DNA from: Bacteroidales bacterium
GTDB lineage: Bacteria; Bacteroidota; Bacteroidia; Bacteroidales; VadinHA17
NCBI GenBank assembly: GCA_024763075.1
Contig: JANTGF010000002.1
Span: 71,831-104,407 of the forward strand
Direction: 5' to 3'
DNA: 32,577 nucleotides
The notes beneath the pieces were generated by a model that saw only the letters and a program-made list of their open reading frames with translations, had not been told where the DNA came from and ran no database searches. Positions 24,742 to 32,577 of this stretch are shown here, piece by piece. Within the stretch, counting starts at the first letter, position 1. The number at the start of each line of letters is the position of its first letter. Position numbers and translations under genes: made by a program.

Positions 24742-25586
24742 TGATAGAGGTTTAAAAGATTACTGAATGATTGTTCCGGAAGCTTTTCAAAGGTGTAACT
24801 GTATTTAAACAGTGGATTCCGCCTGGTAAATTCCAGCTTTTTTACGTACCTTCTGAGGTTTTCATAAAAACTGGACTGACGTGTTACTTTTCCTGAAAGA
24901 AAGACTTTTGTAACCTCCGGGGGTAACTTCATTTGCTCAAAAACATGAAGTATAAAATATAGCAGATCATTTACATGTTTGTAAGGGAAGCAATTGTAGT
25001 GAATGAGTGAACCTTTTTTTGTAACTGCAATATCAAAAAAGCTGCCATGCAGGTTTATAAAAACAGTGTATTCGTCTTTGTTTGTATTTTTATCCTGTAA
25101 AATAGTGTGAATAAAAGGAATGCTATGGTGAAATATATTAATTCCGGGGAACTTGTCCTCAAGAAGTTTTATAAGACCCGAAGGTACTGCGTAAACACAC
25201 CAGGCATCCATGCGCCTTATTTTATTAAAAAGAACATTTTCTGATTCTTCCTGATTTAAGTTAAAATTGTAATAATCTTTCAGATTCTCTTTCTTAAATA
25301 AGGGGTCAGGAATCAATGTGGAACCACAATGAGCATAAATAGCCGCTGAACTTTTGAATTCCCTGTTCAAAAATCCGTCTTCCTGAAATATTTCTTTTAT
25401 CCAGTTAATATCGGTATTATCATGTTCACTGCTAGTTTTATGATAATTTTTTATTGCCAGATATTTATTACGGCTGGTATCAAGTATTGAAAAAGAAAAT
25501 CCATTCAAACTAATTTGAATGGATATATGATAAGATTTCGTTTTATTAATATCTAAAGCTTCATCCAGAAACTCAAATTCAACCAT
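24729..25586 (-). CDS. DUF3822-family protein, possibly actin/PilM-like fold
   Basis: A 285-residue cytoplasmic protein of the Bacteroidota DUF3822 family, typically found beside rsmD. The N-terminal half (SYHISIQISLNGFSFSILD) and the second half (YTVFINLHGSFFDIAVTKKGSLIHYNCF, then TKVFLSGKVTRQSSFYENLRRYV) each begin with a beta-hairpin that ends in a small-residue turn. This is the layout of the two halves of ASKHA ATPases such as PilM, although the phosphate-binding residues look degenerate. No function is established to my knowledge. It starts 10 bp downstream of the pilin-like gene and overlaps rsmD by 13 bp. The fold assignment is my inference. Confidence 0.82.
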   Translation of the reverse strand: MVEFEFLDEALDINKTKSYHISIQISLNGFSFSILDTSRNKYLAIKNYHKTSSEHDNTDINWIKEIFQEDGFLNREFKSSAAIYAHCGSTLIPDPLFKKENLKDYYNFNLNQEESENVLFNKIRRMDAWCVYAVPSGLIKLLEDKFPGINIFHHSIPFIHTILQDKNTNKDEYTVFINLHGSFFDIAVTKKGSLIHYNCFPYKHVNDLLYFILHVFEQMKLPPEVTKVFLSGKVTRQSSFYENLRRYVKKLEFTRRNPLFKYSYTFEKLPEQSFSNLLNLYHCVS

Positions 25587-25596
25587 ATCATAAGCT

Positions 25597-26226
25597 TTAT
25601 TCCCAGTTTCCTGCGTTGTTGGTTGAAGCTTCCAGCGATCCTACCTTCAGACCTGCAAATCCAACAATCTTCTCGCGGTCAGCATTATAATTTATGATAA
25701 GTTGCCTGTTCAGTCCATGTAAAAGAACATTGTTTAATACATGTGCTTCAAACACTTTAACTTTAACTTTTGATGCAGTTTCCAGTTCTGTAGCTCCTAA
25801 AAAGAACTGGTTTGTATCTGCAAATGGCACATACCTAAGCGAATCTATAGAATAATTTTCAGGAAAAATTGAGTCAAGGACACTCACATAGCTGGTATCC
25901 CTGATGATAATCCCCATCTGAATAGCTTTTTGTTCGGTAACTCCAAGGTCATATAAGCTGTCCGGAATACTACCGATAGCTCTTATTATTGGCAGGGAGT
26001 CGGTCTTAACAAAGTTTATCAAAGTGTCAAAACTGCCGGTATAAGCACCGTATTTAGATTTGTATATTTCTTCTGCCTTTCTGATTTCTTTAAGTCTTTC
26101 AATAGTGGCATTTTCTCGTCTTTTAACTTCCCGGTTAAACCTGATGGGTTCCTGAATACTTTCAAAAAGCAGGTAGGCAAGTAGTAGTACAGCAATGGCC
26201 AGAATACTTTGAATAACTGTTCTCAT
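25597..26226 (-). CDS. Single-pass membrane protein with pilin-like periplasmic region
   Basis: A 209-residue protein with one N-terminal TM helix (about 7-24, QSILAIAVLLLAYLLFES), then a charged amphipathic helix (REVKRRENATIERLKEIRKAEEIYKSKYGAY) and a Ser/Thr/Asp-rich beta region. The sequence EEIYKSKYGAYTGSFDTLI resembles the alpha-helix-to-loop junction of type II/IV pseudopilins (LY..KYG.YP.S...L), but there is no prepilin peptidase motif (Gly before a Phe/Met-Glu start). Conserved-looking; I know no named family. First gene of the operon with DUF3822 and rsmD; a -7 box precedes it. Confidence 0.75.
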   Translation of the reverse strand: MRTVIQSILAIAVLLLAYLLFESIQEPIRFNREVKRRENATIERLKEIRKAEEIYKSKYGAYTGSFDTLINFVKTDSLPIIRAIGSIPDSLYDLGVTEQKAIQMGIIIRDTSYVSVLDSIFPENYSIDSLRYVPFADTNQFFLGATELETASKVKVKVFEAHVLNNVLLHGLNRQLIINYNADREKIVGFAGLKVGSLEASTNNAGNWE

Positions 26227-26252
26227 TTCAGTAGTTTTGGATTATGTTTTTG

Positions 26253-26260
26253 CAAAATTA
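26253..26260 (-). promoter_or_regulatory. Putative -7 box (TAATTTTG) of the pilin-like/DUF3822/rsmD operon
   Basis: Exact TAnnTTTG match on the minus strand, 26 bases before the operon's first ATG. No -33 TTTG at the standard distance. Confidence 0.4.
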
Positions 26261-26456
26261 AAATAAAAATTGATAAATACATTAAATAAAATATCAAATT
26301 ATCATTACTTTAATTAAGAATTGTCAAATTCAGACTTTGTGATGGTAAAAATAGTAAATAATTGATTGCATTATATCTAAAAGTAAATAATTTTAGTGAA
26401 AAGAATCATCAGAAAGCTTTACTTTGGGTTTTTATTATCCAATACAGTGATAAAAC

Positions 26457-27887
26457 ATGTTAAGAGATCATATTCTAGAACATTTAAGAAATTACTTTGA
26501 TCATAACTTAACTCCGGGTCAGGAAAATTTTCTGGAGAAATTTCCTGATTTTATTCTAAGTCCCGAAAAGAGTGAAGTCCTTTTATTGAAGGGTTATGCC
26601 GGTACGGGCAAAACTACAGTATTGAAAACTGTGGTGAGGACACTGACTAAGTTGAAAATCAGGTCTGTATTGCTTGCGCCCACAGGAAGAGCCGCTAAAG
26701 TACTGGCCAATATTACAGGGAGGCAGGCTTACACAATTCATAAGAAAATTTACAGGCAGAAGTCAGCCAAGGATGGGTTTGGAACTTTTGTGCTGGATAA
26801 AAATTTCCATTCCAGTACTTTTTTTATTGTCGATGAAGCATCAATGATCTCTAACACAGGCATGGACTATTCGGTTTTTGGATCAGGTAAACTTCTTGAT
26901 GATCTGGTGGATTTTGTAAAAAGTGGGAATAAATGCAAATTGATTCTGGTGGGTGACATTGCCCAACTTCCTCCGGTTGGGCGGGCACTAAGTCCTGCCC
27001 TGGATTCCGAAGAGCTTGAATTTCAGGGGCTTCAGGTGATAGAATTTAGTTTTAATAAGGTTGTAAGGCAAGCAGAGAATTCAGGTATTTTATGGAATGC
27101 AACGCATGTACGTGGTCTTATTTTGTCCGGGAATCCTGGCCTGCCGGCAATGCGTTTATCAGGCTTTAATGATATTTTCTATATTAATGGAAATGACCTG
27201 ATTGAAGAATTGACAAATAGTTATGATGAGGTTGGAGTTGAAGAAACCATAGTGGTTACCCGGTCAAATAAGCAGGCAAACAAGTATAATGCAGGAATAC
27301 GCAGCCGGATATTATGGCGAGAGGATGAAATAGCCGTGGGAGACCTGATGATGGTTGTAAAAAATAATTATCACTGGATTGATGAGAATGAGCAGATTGA
27401 CTTCATTGCAAATGGTGATATTTTTGAGATCACAGGAATTTATGGCTATACAGAACGTTATGACCGTCGTTTTGCGGATCTTCGGATCCGGTTGATTGAT
27501 TACGATGATATTGAGTTGGATGTGAAAGTTATGCTGGATGTTATAAACCTTGAATCAGCCTCTGTACCATCTGAAGACAATAAAGAATTTTTTTATGCGG
27601 TTGCAGAAGATTATAAAGATGTAAAACCCCGGAAAAAAATGTATGATACCGTAAGAGAGAATAACTTTTTCAATGCTTTACAGGTGAAATTTGCTTATGC
27701 TGTGACCTGTCATAAAGCCCAGGGTGGCCAGTGGAAAAATGTATTTGTTGACCATGGTTATTTTGTGGATGATATGATGAACAAAGAATATTTGCGCTGG
27801 CTATACACTGCTTTTACCCGTGCAACGGAAAAATTATTTCTGGTGAATTTTAGTAAGAAATTCCTTGAGAATAAAGCGGACCTGTGA
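26457..27887 (+). CDS. RecD-like superfamily 1 DNA helicase
   Basis: A 476-residue SF1B-type ATPase acting on DNA ends or single strands. Motif I (Walker A) GYAGTGKTT is at 46-54, motif Ia in LLAPTGRAAKVL (72-83), motif II in FIVDEASM (123-130), and motif III in LILVGDIAQLPPVG (162-175). The C-terminal UvrD-like region holds AVTCHKAQGGQWKNVFVD (motif V) and LYTAFTRATEKLFLV (motif VI). It lacks the N-terminal HhH extension of RecD2, so it resembles the compact exonuclease V alpha-subunit-like helicases of Bacteroidota. Monocistronic, divergent from the DUF3822 operon across 230 bp. Convergent with the MG2/plug gene (14-bp gap, no terminator). Confidence 0.93.
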   Translation: MLRDHILEHLRNYFDHNLTPGQENFLEKFPDFILSPEKSEVLLLKGYAGTGKTTVLKTVVRTLTKLKIRSVLLAPTGRAAKVLANITGRQAYTIHKKIYRQKSAKDGFGTFVLDKNFHSSTFFIVDEASMISNTGMDYSVFGSGKLLDDLVDFVKSGNKCKLILVGDIAQLPPVGRALSPALDSEELEFQGLQVIEFSFNKVVRQAENSGILWNATHVRGLILSGNPGLPAMRLSGFNDIFYINGNDLIEELTNSYDEVGVEETIVVTRSNKQANKYNAGIRSRILWREDEIAVGDLMMVVKNNYHWIDENEQIDFIANGDIFEITGIYGYTERYDRRFADLRIRLIDYDDIELDVKVMLDVINLESASVPSEDNKEFFYAVAEDYKDVKPRKKMYDTVRENNFFNALQVKFAYAVTCHKAQGGQWKNVFVDHGYFVDDMMNKEYLRWLYTAFTRATEKLFLVNFSKKFLENKADL

Positions 27888-27901
27888 TAATTCCCCATTG
27901 T

Positions 27902-30307
27902 TCAATCAACACTAATCTCTTTCCTTACCTTTCCGGAATAACCTTCCTGTGAAATTCCTTCAATCTTAATGGTATAGTTTCCCGGCTCATCCGAGGTGTA
28001 AAATTCAAAAGTCAGTGTATCATTGGTTTTACATCGCAAATCAGAATTCCAGTATAAAGTATTCCTGAAATCCGGGATACGGCTGCTTCTTAAGGAATCA
28101 TTTCTGTAGTCAGGGGAGTAAAATCCAGAGCTTCTATTATACCCTGAATAGGCCTGTCTGAATACTGAATGATTAAACTCCAGTGCATCAAGATTGCCTT
28201 TTTTCGTTACAAAATTAATAATGCCATCAAAAGCCTGACCGTCAATGAAGTATTTCAAATTTAGTACATCAATTCGTTCCATTACTGAGGAGTTCATTTT
28301 TAAAATCTGATCAACATCATTAAAAGGTGTCCCGTCAATTATGACCAAAGGATCATTGTTAAATATCTGGCCATTTATATCACTGGAAAAACGGAGAAAA
28401 AGTTTGTCGTTTTTTTTACGTATCCAAACATTTGGTACAAGTTCTTTTATGACTTCTCTCACGGTTGTCAGCTGGATAAATTCAGATATCTGAACAGATC
28501 TGATTGCATCACCAAAAAAGTTTATTGAATCCATATTTTCCACCACAGTCTGATCGTTGTTTAAATAGGGTTTGTAGATTTTTTGAACCTGCATACTTAT
28601 GATACTGTTATTTAATTTTTCCAACAGGCTGGTATCCAGATAAAAAGACCTGGGTTGAAAATGACCTGAAGTTGTGATGAAGTCTGGTTTAAGTTCAATA
28701 TAATAATTGCTAAATCCGGTTTCCAATGGTTGGATAACTATTTCCTGCAGCCCGGTTTCATTCATTACAAAATAAAATTCACCCCTGTCATTTGTATTAT
28801 AAAACTGACATTTTGCTATTTTTCCTACAAGGGAAAAGGCCATATCCACATTTTTAACAGGCCCTTCCGTTATGCTGTTTATTATAGTTCCACAAATAAT
28901 TTTACCTTCTGGTTCCGGCAGATAGCGAAGGTTTGTTCCTGAAAAACTACCTTCTCCGGCAAAGTCAGAATTACCCCGGGTATAAAATAATAGTTTATCA
29001 TTTATATCTAGAAGTTCATTGGACAGAATTTCTGTGTCTGACCCTGATAAAAGATTATATCCGATATTCATATCTTCACCCTTGCTATTTACTAGAAATG
29101 ACTTAATAACAGATACTGAAAGGTCTGCTTCAAGAGGGTTTCCTTCATTATCTGTTGCAAAGACCTCTACTCTTACTTTTTCTCTCGTACTGTATTTTTC
29201 TTTGTCTGTTTTAATATGGAAATTAATTTTTTTATCAACAGGATTATATATCCATCTGTTACTAAGTTGCTTCCCTTTTTCGTTTGTAAGTATAATCTGA
29301 GCTAATCCGGGTGAAAGTTTACTAGTTTCCAGGTTTAATGAGTGGTTTATAATTTGGTCAACAGCTTTTGCATATTTTAAAAATCCATTCGAGAGGACCA
29401 AAACAAAATATTTATTTTGGTTTACATCAAAATCCGGAGTATTTTCAATATTAACTTTAAAAAACCTGTTTTGTCCGGAGAAATCCACAGATAAGTGGAT
29501 GCCTGAATTCAATACCTTAGCAATAGGGAAGACCCGGGTTTCTCCGGTTTTAGGAGTGTATAATAAGCGGTAATTCCTGTTTTGACCGGGATTGATATAA
29601 AATGTGCCATATCCTGACTTTTCTGACCTGACCATTTCTATTGTGTCATTTCTTTCATTTATGATGGCTCCTTCAATTTCCTGTAAATTCCTCTGTTTAT
29701 CAATGGCATAAAAACCAACTTTCGATTTTATTCCAGTAATTAAAGTTCCCCCTTCAGGGAAAAAAAGAATTGTGTCAACCAACGATTCCTCAGGTAAAAT
29801 ATTTGTTTTCCCGGGGTTATGAAAGGGGTTAATTATGGAAATATTCCTGTATGCAAAGTATTCTTCATCAAAGTTCCTCATCCAGTTTGTATAAGCCCGT
29901 ATAAAATAGTTTCCGCTACTCAGTGTATCCGAAAGGTAGAAACTTCCTGCACCGGACTTTTCTTTAACATTAATTTTAATTTGTTCAACAGGAAATCCGG
30001 AACTGTTCACAAGCTCGATATATACAACTTTACTTATGTTATCTGGTTTTTTATTATATCCATTGAGTTTAAAAACCTTTAACAATACCAGTTCCCCAAT
30101 AATATACAGATCACGGTCCGTTTGAATGATTAATTCTTCGCGGTAGTTTTTTTTATTGTTTTCAGAAATCGTTTTCAGAAACTCTTGTGAATAAGCATCA
30201 GAGGAGAGTGCAAAGAATAGGAATGAAATAAGCAGAAGCTTTTGTATTAATGATTTAAAGCAGCCCGACCCACATAATCTCATACCTGATATTAAAATAA
30301 TTTTCAT
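27902..30307 (-). CDS. Exported MG2-like/TonB-plug-domain protein without a beta-barrel
   Basis: An 801-residue envelope protein. Signal peptide ends near DAYSQ; ATG at 30283 is an alternative start that removes eight residues. Residues about 50-150 (LIIQTDRDLYIIGELVLLKVF, GAGSFYLSDTLSSGNYFIRAYTNW) resemble the MG1/MG2 beta-domains of alpha-2-macroglobulins. More beta-sandwich domains follow, one a carboxypeptidase-regulatory-like domain near 465-540 (GKIICGTIINSITEGPVKNV). Residues about 610-710 are a TonB-receptor plug (PLVIIDGTPFNDVDQILKMNSSVMERIDVL, GIINFVTKKG). Only about 90 residues follow, too few for a 22-strand barrel. Its neighbour is a DUF4249 lipoprotein, a frequent pairing in Bacteroidota. 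Function unknown; an outer-membrane assembly or transport accessory is plausible. Confidence 0.85.
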   Translation of the reverse strand: MKIILISGMRLCGSGCFKSLIQKLLLISFLFFALSSDAYSQEFLKTISENNKKNYREELIIQTDRDLYIIGELVLLKVFKLNGYNKKPDNISKVVYIELVNSSGFPVEQIKINVKEKSGAGSFYLSDTLSSGNYFIRAYTNWMRNFDEEYFAYRNISIINPFHNPGKTNILPEESLVDTILFFPEGGTLITGIKSKVGFYAIDKQRNLQEIEGAIINERNDTIEMVRSEKSGYGTFYINPGQNRNYRLLYTPKTGETRVFPIAKVLNSGIHLSVDFSGQNRFFKVNIENTPDFDVNQNKYFVLVLSNGFLKYAKAVDQIINHSLNLETSKLSPGLAQIILTNEKGKQLSNRWIYNPVDKKINFHIKTDKEKYSTREKVRVEVFATDNEGNPLEADLSVSVIKSFLVNSKGEDMNIGYNLLSGSDTEILSNELLDINDKLLFYTRGNSDFAGEGSFSGTNLRYLPEPEGKIICGTIINSITEGPVKNVDMAFSLVGKIAKCQFYNTNDRGEFYFVMNETGLQEIVIQPLETGFSNYYIELKPDFITTSGHFQPRSFYLDTSLLEKLNNSIISMQVQKIYKPYLNNDQTVVENMDSINFFGDAIRSVQISEFIQLTTVREVIKELVPNVWIRKKNDKLFLRFSSDINGQIFNNDPLVIIDGTPFNDVDQILKMNSSVMERIDVLNLKYFIDGQAFDGIINFVTKKGNLDALEFNHSVFRQAYSGYNRSSGFYSPDYRNDSLRSSRIPDFRNTLYWNSDLRCKTNDTLTFEFYTSDEPGNYTIKIEGISQEGYSGKVRKEISVD

Positions 30308-30425
30308 TCAGATCAGATGTTATTTTACCGGAAAGCAGTCTCGATATTTGTAGTGAATACTGTTATTATCTTATTCATTCCCTTATATTGTTTGAATTTC
30401 TTCTCATTAAAACTACTCATATAAA

Positions 30426-31658
30426 TTAAGGCAGATCAACCCAGAAATCAGGTTTCTCCGGGTCACCGGTTGCCCGGCTATCCGAACATTCTCTGGTCGT
30501 AAATGCTAGCCTTTCAAGTGATTCTGGCAAAGAGTCACTGTATTGGGGATAAACAAAAACGTAGCCCATACCTGTATATTTATCATAAAGTTCCTGGAAA
30601 GTAGGAGGGGGGTCCGGTTGGGAACCTTCAGGATCTTCATAATCTATTGGCCCGTCAACAATTAAATCACACGGGTATTGATAAATCGGGAGATTAAAAT
30701 CAACAATGTCTCTATAAGTGATGTACTTTCTCTTTTGCTTTACTGCGGAAACCTGAAAGTAACCTAAAACCTTTTCATTTATTTTATTTTTACTGTGGAT
30801 ATTTCCGGAAATGAAGTAGGGTTGTTTTTCAAAAATATCTCCTCCGCTCTCGGAAACCTGTTTTATGCTTTTCCAGAATTCGTACTCACTTTTAGATAAT
30901 GAATATTGTTTAACCAAAATGCTGTATTGTACACGTAACCTGTCAGATCTGGCTGATGCTATGAAATTCAAAGCCTTTTTTTTAATATTATTCGTTTGTT
31001 GTTGCTCAATTGAATGGATGAATACATCTTTTGAATACCTGTATTTCCATCCAATGTAATTTTCGACAGGAATAGAAATGACTTCCTCATCTCCCAGGTA
31101 TTTATAACCAATTTCATAGGGGACTCTGAATTTCCATACTTCCTCATAGTCCCATCTAAAGTATTTGCTGTTTACAGTTTCGTTGCGTGAATCAATATAT
31201 AATTGAATACCCGGTTCTTCAATAGTTCCATTTTCAAAAAACTCCGAGCCCGGACCAAAATATATGCTGTCAATCTCAGGAACCCTGGTCATTAAACAAG
31301 GGTTTGATTCATATTCCAATCCGTCATTTGTTCTGATAAATAAGGTGTAGGTTTCATCAATTTTACCGGTGAACAGATCGGGGTCTGATTTGTATATTCC
31401 TTCTTCCTCTTCCATGAAAGTTGCGATATTTCCATCATCATCCTTCACACTTACTTCAGCATGTGTAACCATGTCCGGAAGGGTGTCCTGGTTCTGAAAT
31501 GTTCTGGATAATTTTATTGTATAGGGCACAGGTTCGTCTGTAATAAGGGCTTCTACAACCAAAAGAGACTCGTATTCCTCAAGATTCAATACGTAGGGGT
31601 CAATACATGTGTTAAGTGTAAGGCAAAGAAAACCAATGGTGAGAAGGATTTTATACAT
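30426..31658 (-). CDS. DUF4249-family lipoprotein
   Basis: A 410-residue outer-membrane lipoprotein. Signal peptide with lipobox LNTC (Cys18), followed by IDPYVLNLEEYESLLVVEALITDEPVPYTIKLSRT, the classic DUF4249 opening (C.dp.......LVVEG.ItD...P..V.LsrT). Middle strands EVSVKDDDGNIATFMEEEEGIYKSD and TYTLFIRTNDGLEYESN are typical, as is the end with ECSDSRATGDPEKPDFWVDLP. Lies 118 bp upstream of the plug-domain gene on the same strand and is probably expressed with it. Function of the family is unknown; members accompany TonB-dependent receptors. Confidence 0.92.
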   Translation of the reverse strand: MYKILLTIGFLCLTLNTCIDPYVLNLEEYESLLVVEALITDEPVPYTIKLSRTFQNQDTLPDMVTHAEVSVKDDDGNIATFMEEEEGIYKSDPDLFTGKIDETYTLFIRTNDGLEYESNPCLMTRVPEIDSIYFGPGSEFFENGTIEEPGIQLYIDSRNETVNSKYFRWDYEEVWKFRVPYEIGYKYLGDEEVISIPVENYIGWKYRYSKDVFIHSIEQQQTNNIKKKALNFIASARSDRLRVQYSILVKQYSLSKSEYEFWKSIKQVSESGGDIFEKQPYFISGNIHSKNKINEKVLGYFQVSAVKQKRKYITYRDIVDFNLPIYQYPCDLIVDGPIDYEDPEGSQPDPPPTFQELYDKYTGMGYVFVYPQYSDSLPESLERLAFTTRECSDSRATGDPEKPDFWVDLP

Positions 31659-31692
31659 TTAACTATTCAATGGACATCTTAAAAATGGGAAG

Positions 31693-31700
31693 CAAAGATA
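31693..31700 (-). promoter_or_regulatory. Putative -7 box (TATCTTTG) of DUF4249/plug operon
   Basis: Exact TAnnTTTG match on the minus strand, 34 bases before the DUF4249 ATG, in the 155-bp divergent spacer. Same octamer as upstream of the LiaF-like and TolB-like genes; no -33 TTTG at the usual distance. Confidence 0.45.
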
Positions 31701-31813
31701 TTAAAAAATAAGTTGGCCTTTTTCTTTATTTATTACTTTAACATTGTACTTTTACTCTCTGATAATTTTATTTGTTGTAAGATCAGCGTAAATATATTCA
31801 TTTGACAGTTAAG

Positions 31814-32575
31814 ATGAAGGTTTTATTCCTTTTTTCACCCTTTTTTTTCTTACAGTTCCTTGCTGCTCAAAGTGCTGGAATCATAAATGCAGACGGGTGG
31901 TTAAAAGATGATTCAGCTCTTTCAGAACAAGTCCGGTTTATTTATGGGTTTTATGAAAGCAGGATGAAAAATTCTAATGAGATACTTAACGGAAGAGAGT
32001 ATGAGTATTATTTTTATCCCCAGATATCCAGTCCGTTAATTCCAGTCGGGCAACAGCATAATTCCTCGATTGTAATTAAGGGTAAAAAGTTTGAAGGTAT
32101 CATGTTGAAATATGATACCTATAAAGACCTTGTTGTTTATTTTGACCCTTCTAATTTAATTAACAGCTTAATCTGTCCTGTAATTATTAATAAATATATT
32201 ATTGATGAATTTGATATTGAGTTATCTAATGAAAAACTAAAATTTGTGTATTTAAAGATCAAGGGAAATGAGAAGTTGAAAAGTGGGTTTTATGAAATGG
32301 TTTATGAGGGTAAATCGAAATTTATCATTAAGCATTCTTCAAATAAATTTATCAGGGAAGGCCGGGATAATTATGATTATAAGACAATTCCCTATGTTGT
32401 GAACAGTACTGGTTACTATAGAATCAGGGGAATAAGAAGCCTGTTAAAAGTATTTTCTGACCATGTTTCCGAAGTCAGGAAATTTATTAAATCCTCCAAT
32501 ATATCTGTCAGATATGCTAATAAAAATCAAATTTCTGAAATTCTGAAGTTTTACGATAATTACCAGCTTCCATAA
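31814..32575 (+). CDS. Exported protein of unknown function
   Basis: A 253-residue protein. I start it at 31814 (MKVLFLFSPFFFLQFLAAQSAG), which is a clean Sec signal peptide with cleavage near LAAQ; the frame extends four codons upstream to a TTG. The mature part is beta-rich with many Tyr/Phe (GREYEYYFYPQISSPL, KKFEGIMLKYDTYKDLVVYFD, YYRIRGIRSLLKVF) and ends in a helix-rich basic tail ISVRYANKNQISEILKFYDNY. I recognise no family with certainty. Such proteins often precede carboxypeptidase-like/TonB genes in Bacteroidota. The stop codon overlaps another ATG (TAATG), pointing to a linked downstream gene outside the window. Confidence 0.78.
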   Translation: MKVLFLFSPFFFLQFLAAQSAGIINADGWLKDDSALSEQVRFIYGFYESRMKNSNEILNGREYEYYFYPQISSPLIPVGQQHNSSIVIKGKKFEGIMLKYDTYKDLVVYFDPSNLINSLICPVIINKYIIDEFDIELSNEKLKFVYLKIKGNEKLKSGFYEMVYEGKSKFIIKHSSNKFIREGRDNYDYKTIPYVVNSTGYYRIRGIRSLLKVFSDHVSEVRKFIKSSNISVRYANKNQISEILKFYDNYQLP

Positions 32576-32577
32576 TG
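32575..32577 (+). other. Possible start codon of the next gene (cut by window edge)
   Basis: The last three bases are ATG, sharing one base with the preceding TAA stop. A TAATG junction is a common coupled stop/start in compact operons, so a co-translated gene probably begins here. Nothing of it can be read. Confidence 0.3.

Noticed and set aside
1-32577. CRISPR arrays, transposases, prophage or toxin-antitoxin modules
   Set aside because: None of the repeat spacing patterns or protein motifs for these were seen on either strand.

Overview
The window reads as chromosomal DNA of a Bacteroidota bacterium, most likely class Bacteroidia (Bacteroidales/Marinilabiliales type). The basis is the gene content: DUF4249 lipoprotein, DUF3822 protein beside rsmD, LytS/LytTR pair, MG2/TonB-plug protein and many SPII lipoproteins. 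It also has Bacteroidota-type -7 boxes (TAnnTTTG, mostly TATCTTTG), weak Shine-Dalgarno signals, an AT-rich base composition and a tRNA gene without an encoded CCA. There is no phage, CRISPR array or transposase gene. Most of the window is ordinary chromosome; the unusual parts are at 1-2881, 23786-24090 and 27902-32577.

Layout. (1) 1-2881, minus: a long KamA-family radical SAM aminomutase overlaps, by ATGA, an Asp/Glu racemase cut by the window edge. The two residues that bind lysine in true lysine 2,3-aminomutases are Lys and Asn here, the pattern of glutamate 2,3-aminomutase. (2) 3229-6182, plus: two tandem LiaF-like membrane proteins followed by a LytS-type histidine kinase and a LytTR response regulator, a probable envelope-sensing operon. 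(3) 6394-7843: a TolB-like propeller lipoprotein and a 77-residue protein of unknown function. (4) 8033-12174, plus: a tightly packed set of Tat-exported aldo/keto reductase with two 4Fe-4S motifs, DUF6599 protein and exported alpha/beta hydrolase. (5) 12300-16333: TrmO-like tRNA methyltransferase, DUF1684 lipoprotein, SDR oxidoreductase and an exported class C beta-lactamase-like serine hydrolase. (6) 16590-20264, plus: a three-gene tripartite efflux operon (HlyD adaptor, DUF2955/FUSC inner membrane protein, NodT-like outer membrane lipoprotein), followed by an AI-2E-family permease. (7) 21558-23756, plus: phosphatidylserine decarboxylase and an ATP-grasp protein, closed by a strong hairpin terminator.

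(8) 23832-24090, minus: an intact tRNA-Asp(GTC), then upstream of it a decayed second copy that keeps only the 5' half and leader. Its D-arm is split by an 86-bp palindromic, two-hairpin (REPIN/MITE-like) element. This is the most striking non-coding structure in the window. (9) 24211-26226, minus: rsmD, a DUF3822 protein that looks like an actin/PilM-fold protein, and a single-pass pilin-like protein, in one overlapping operon. (10) 26457-27887: a RecD-like DNA helicase. (11) 27902-31658, minus: an exported MG2 plus TonB-plug protein that lacks a beta-barrel, and a DUF4249 lipoprotein. Divergent from them is an exported 253-residue protein whose stop codon overlaps a further ATG at the very end of the window.

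All family names come from reading the sequence, without database searches. Start codons were moved inward where a signal peptide, lipobox or conserved N-terminus decides.
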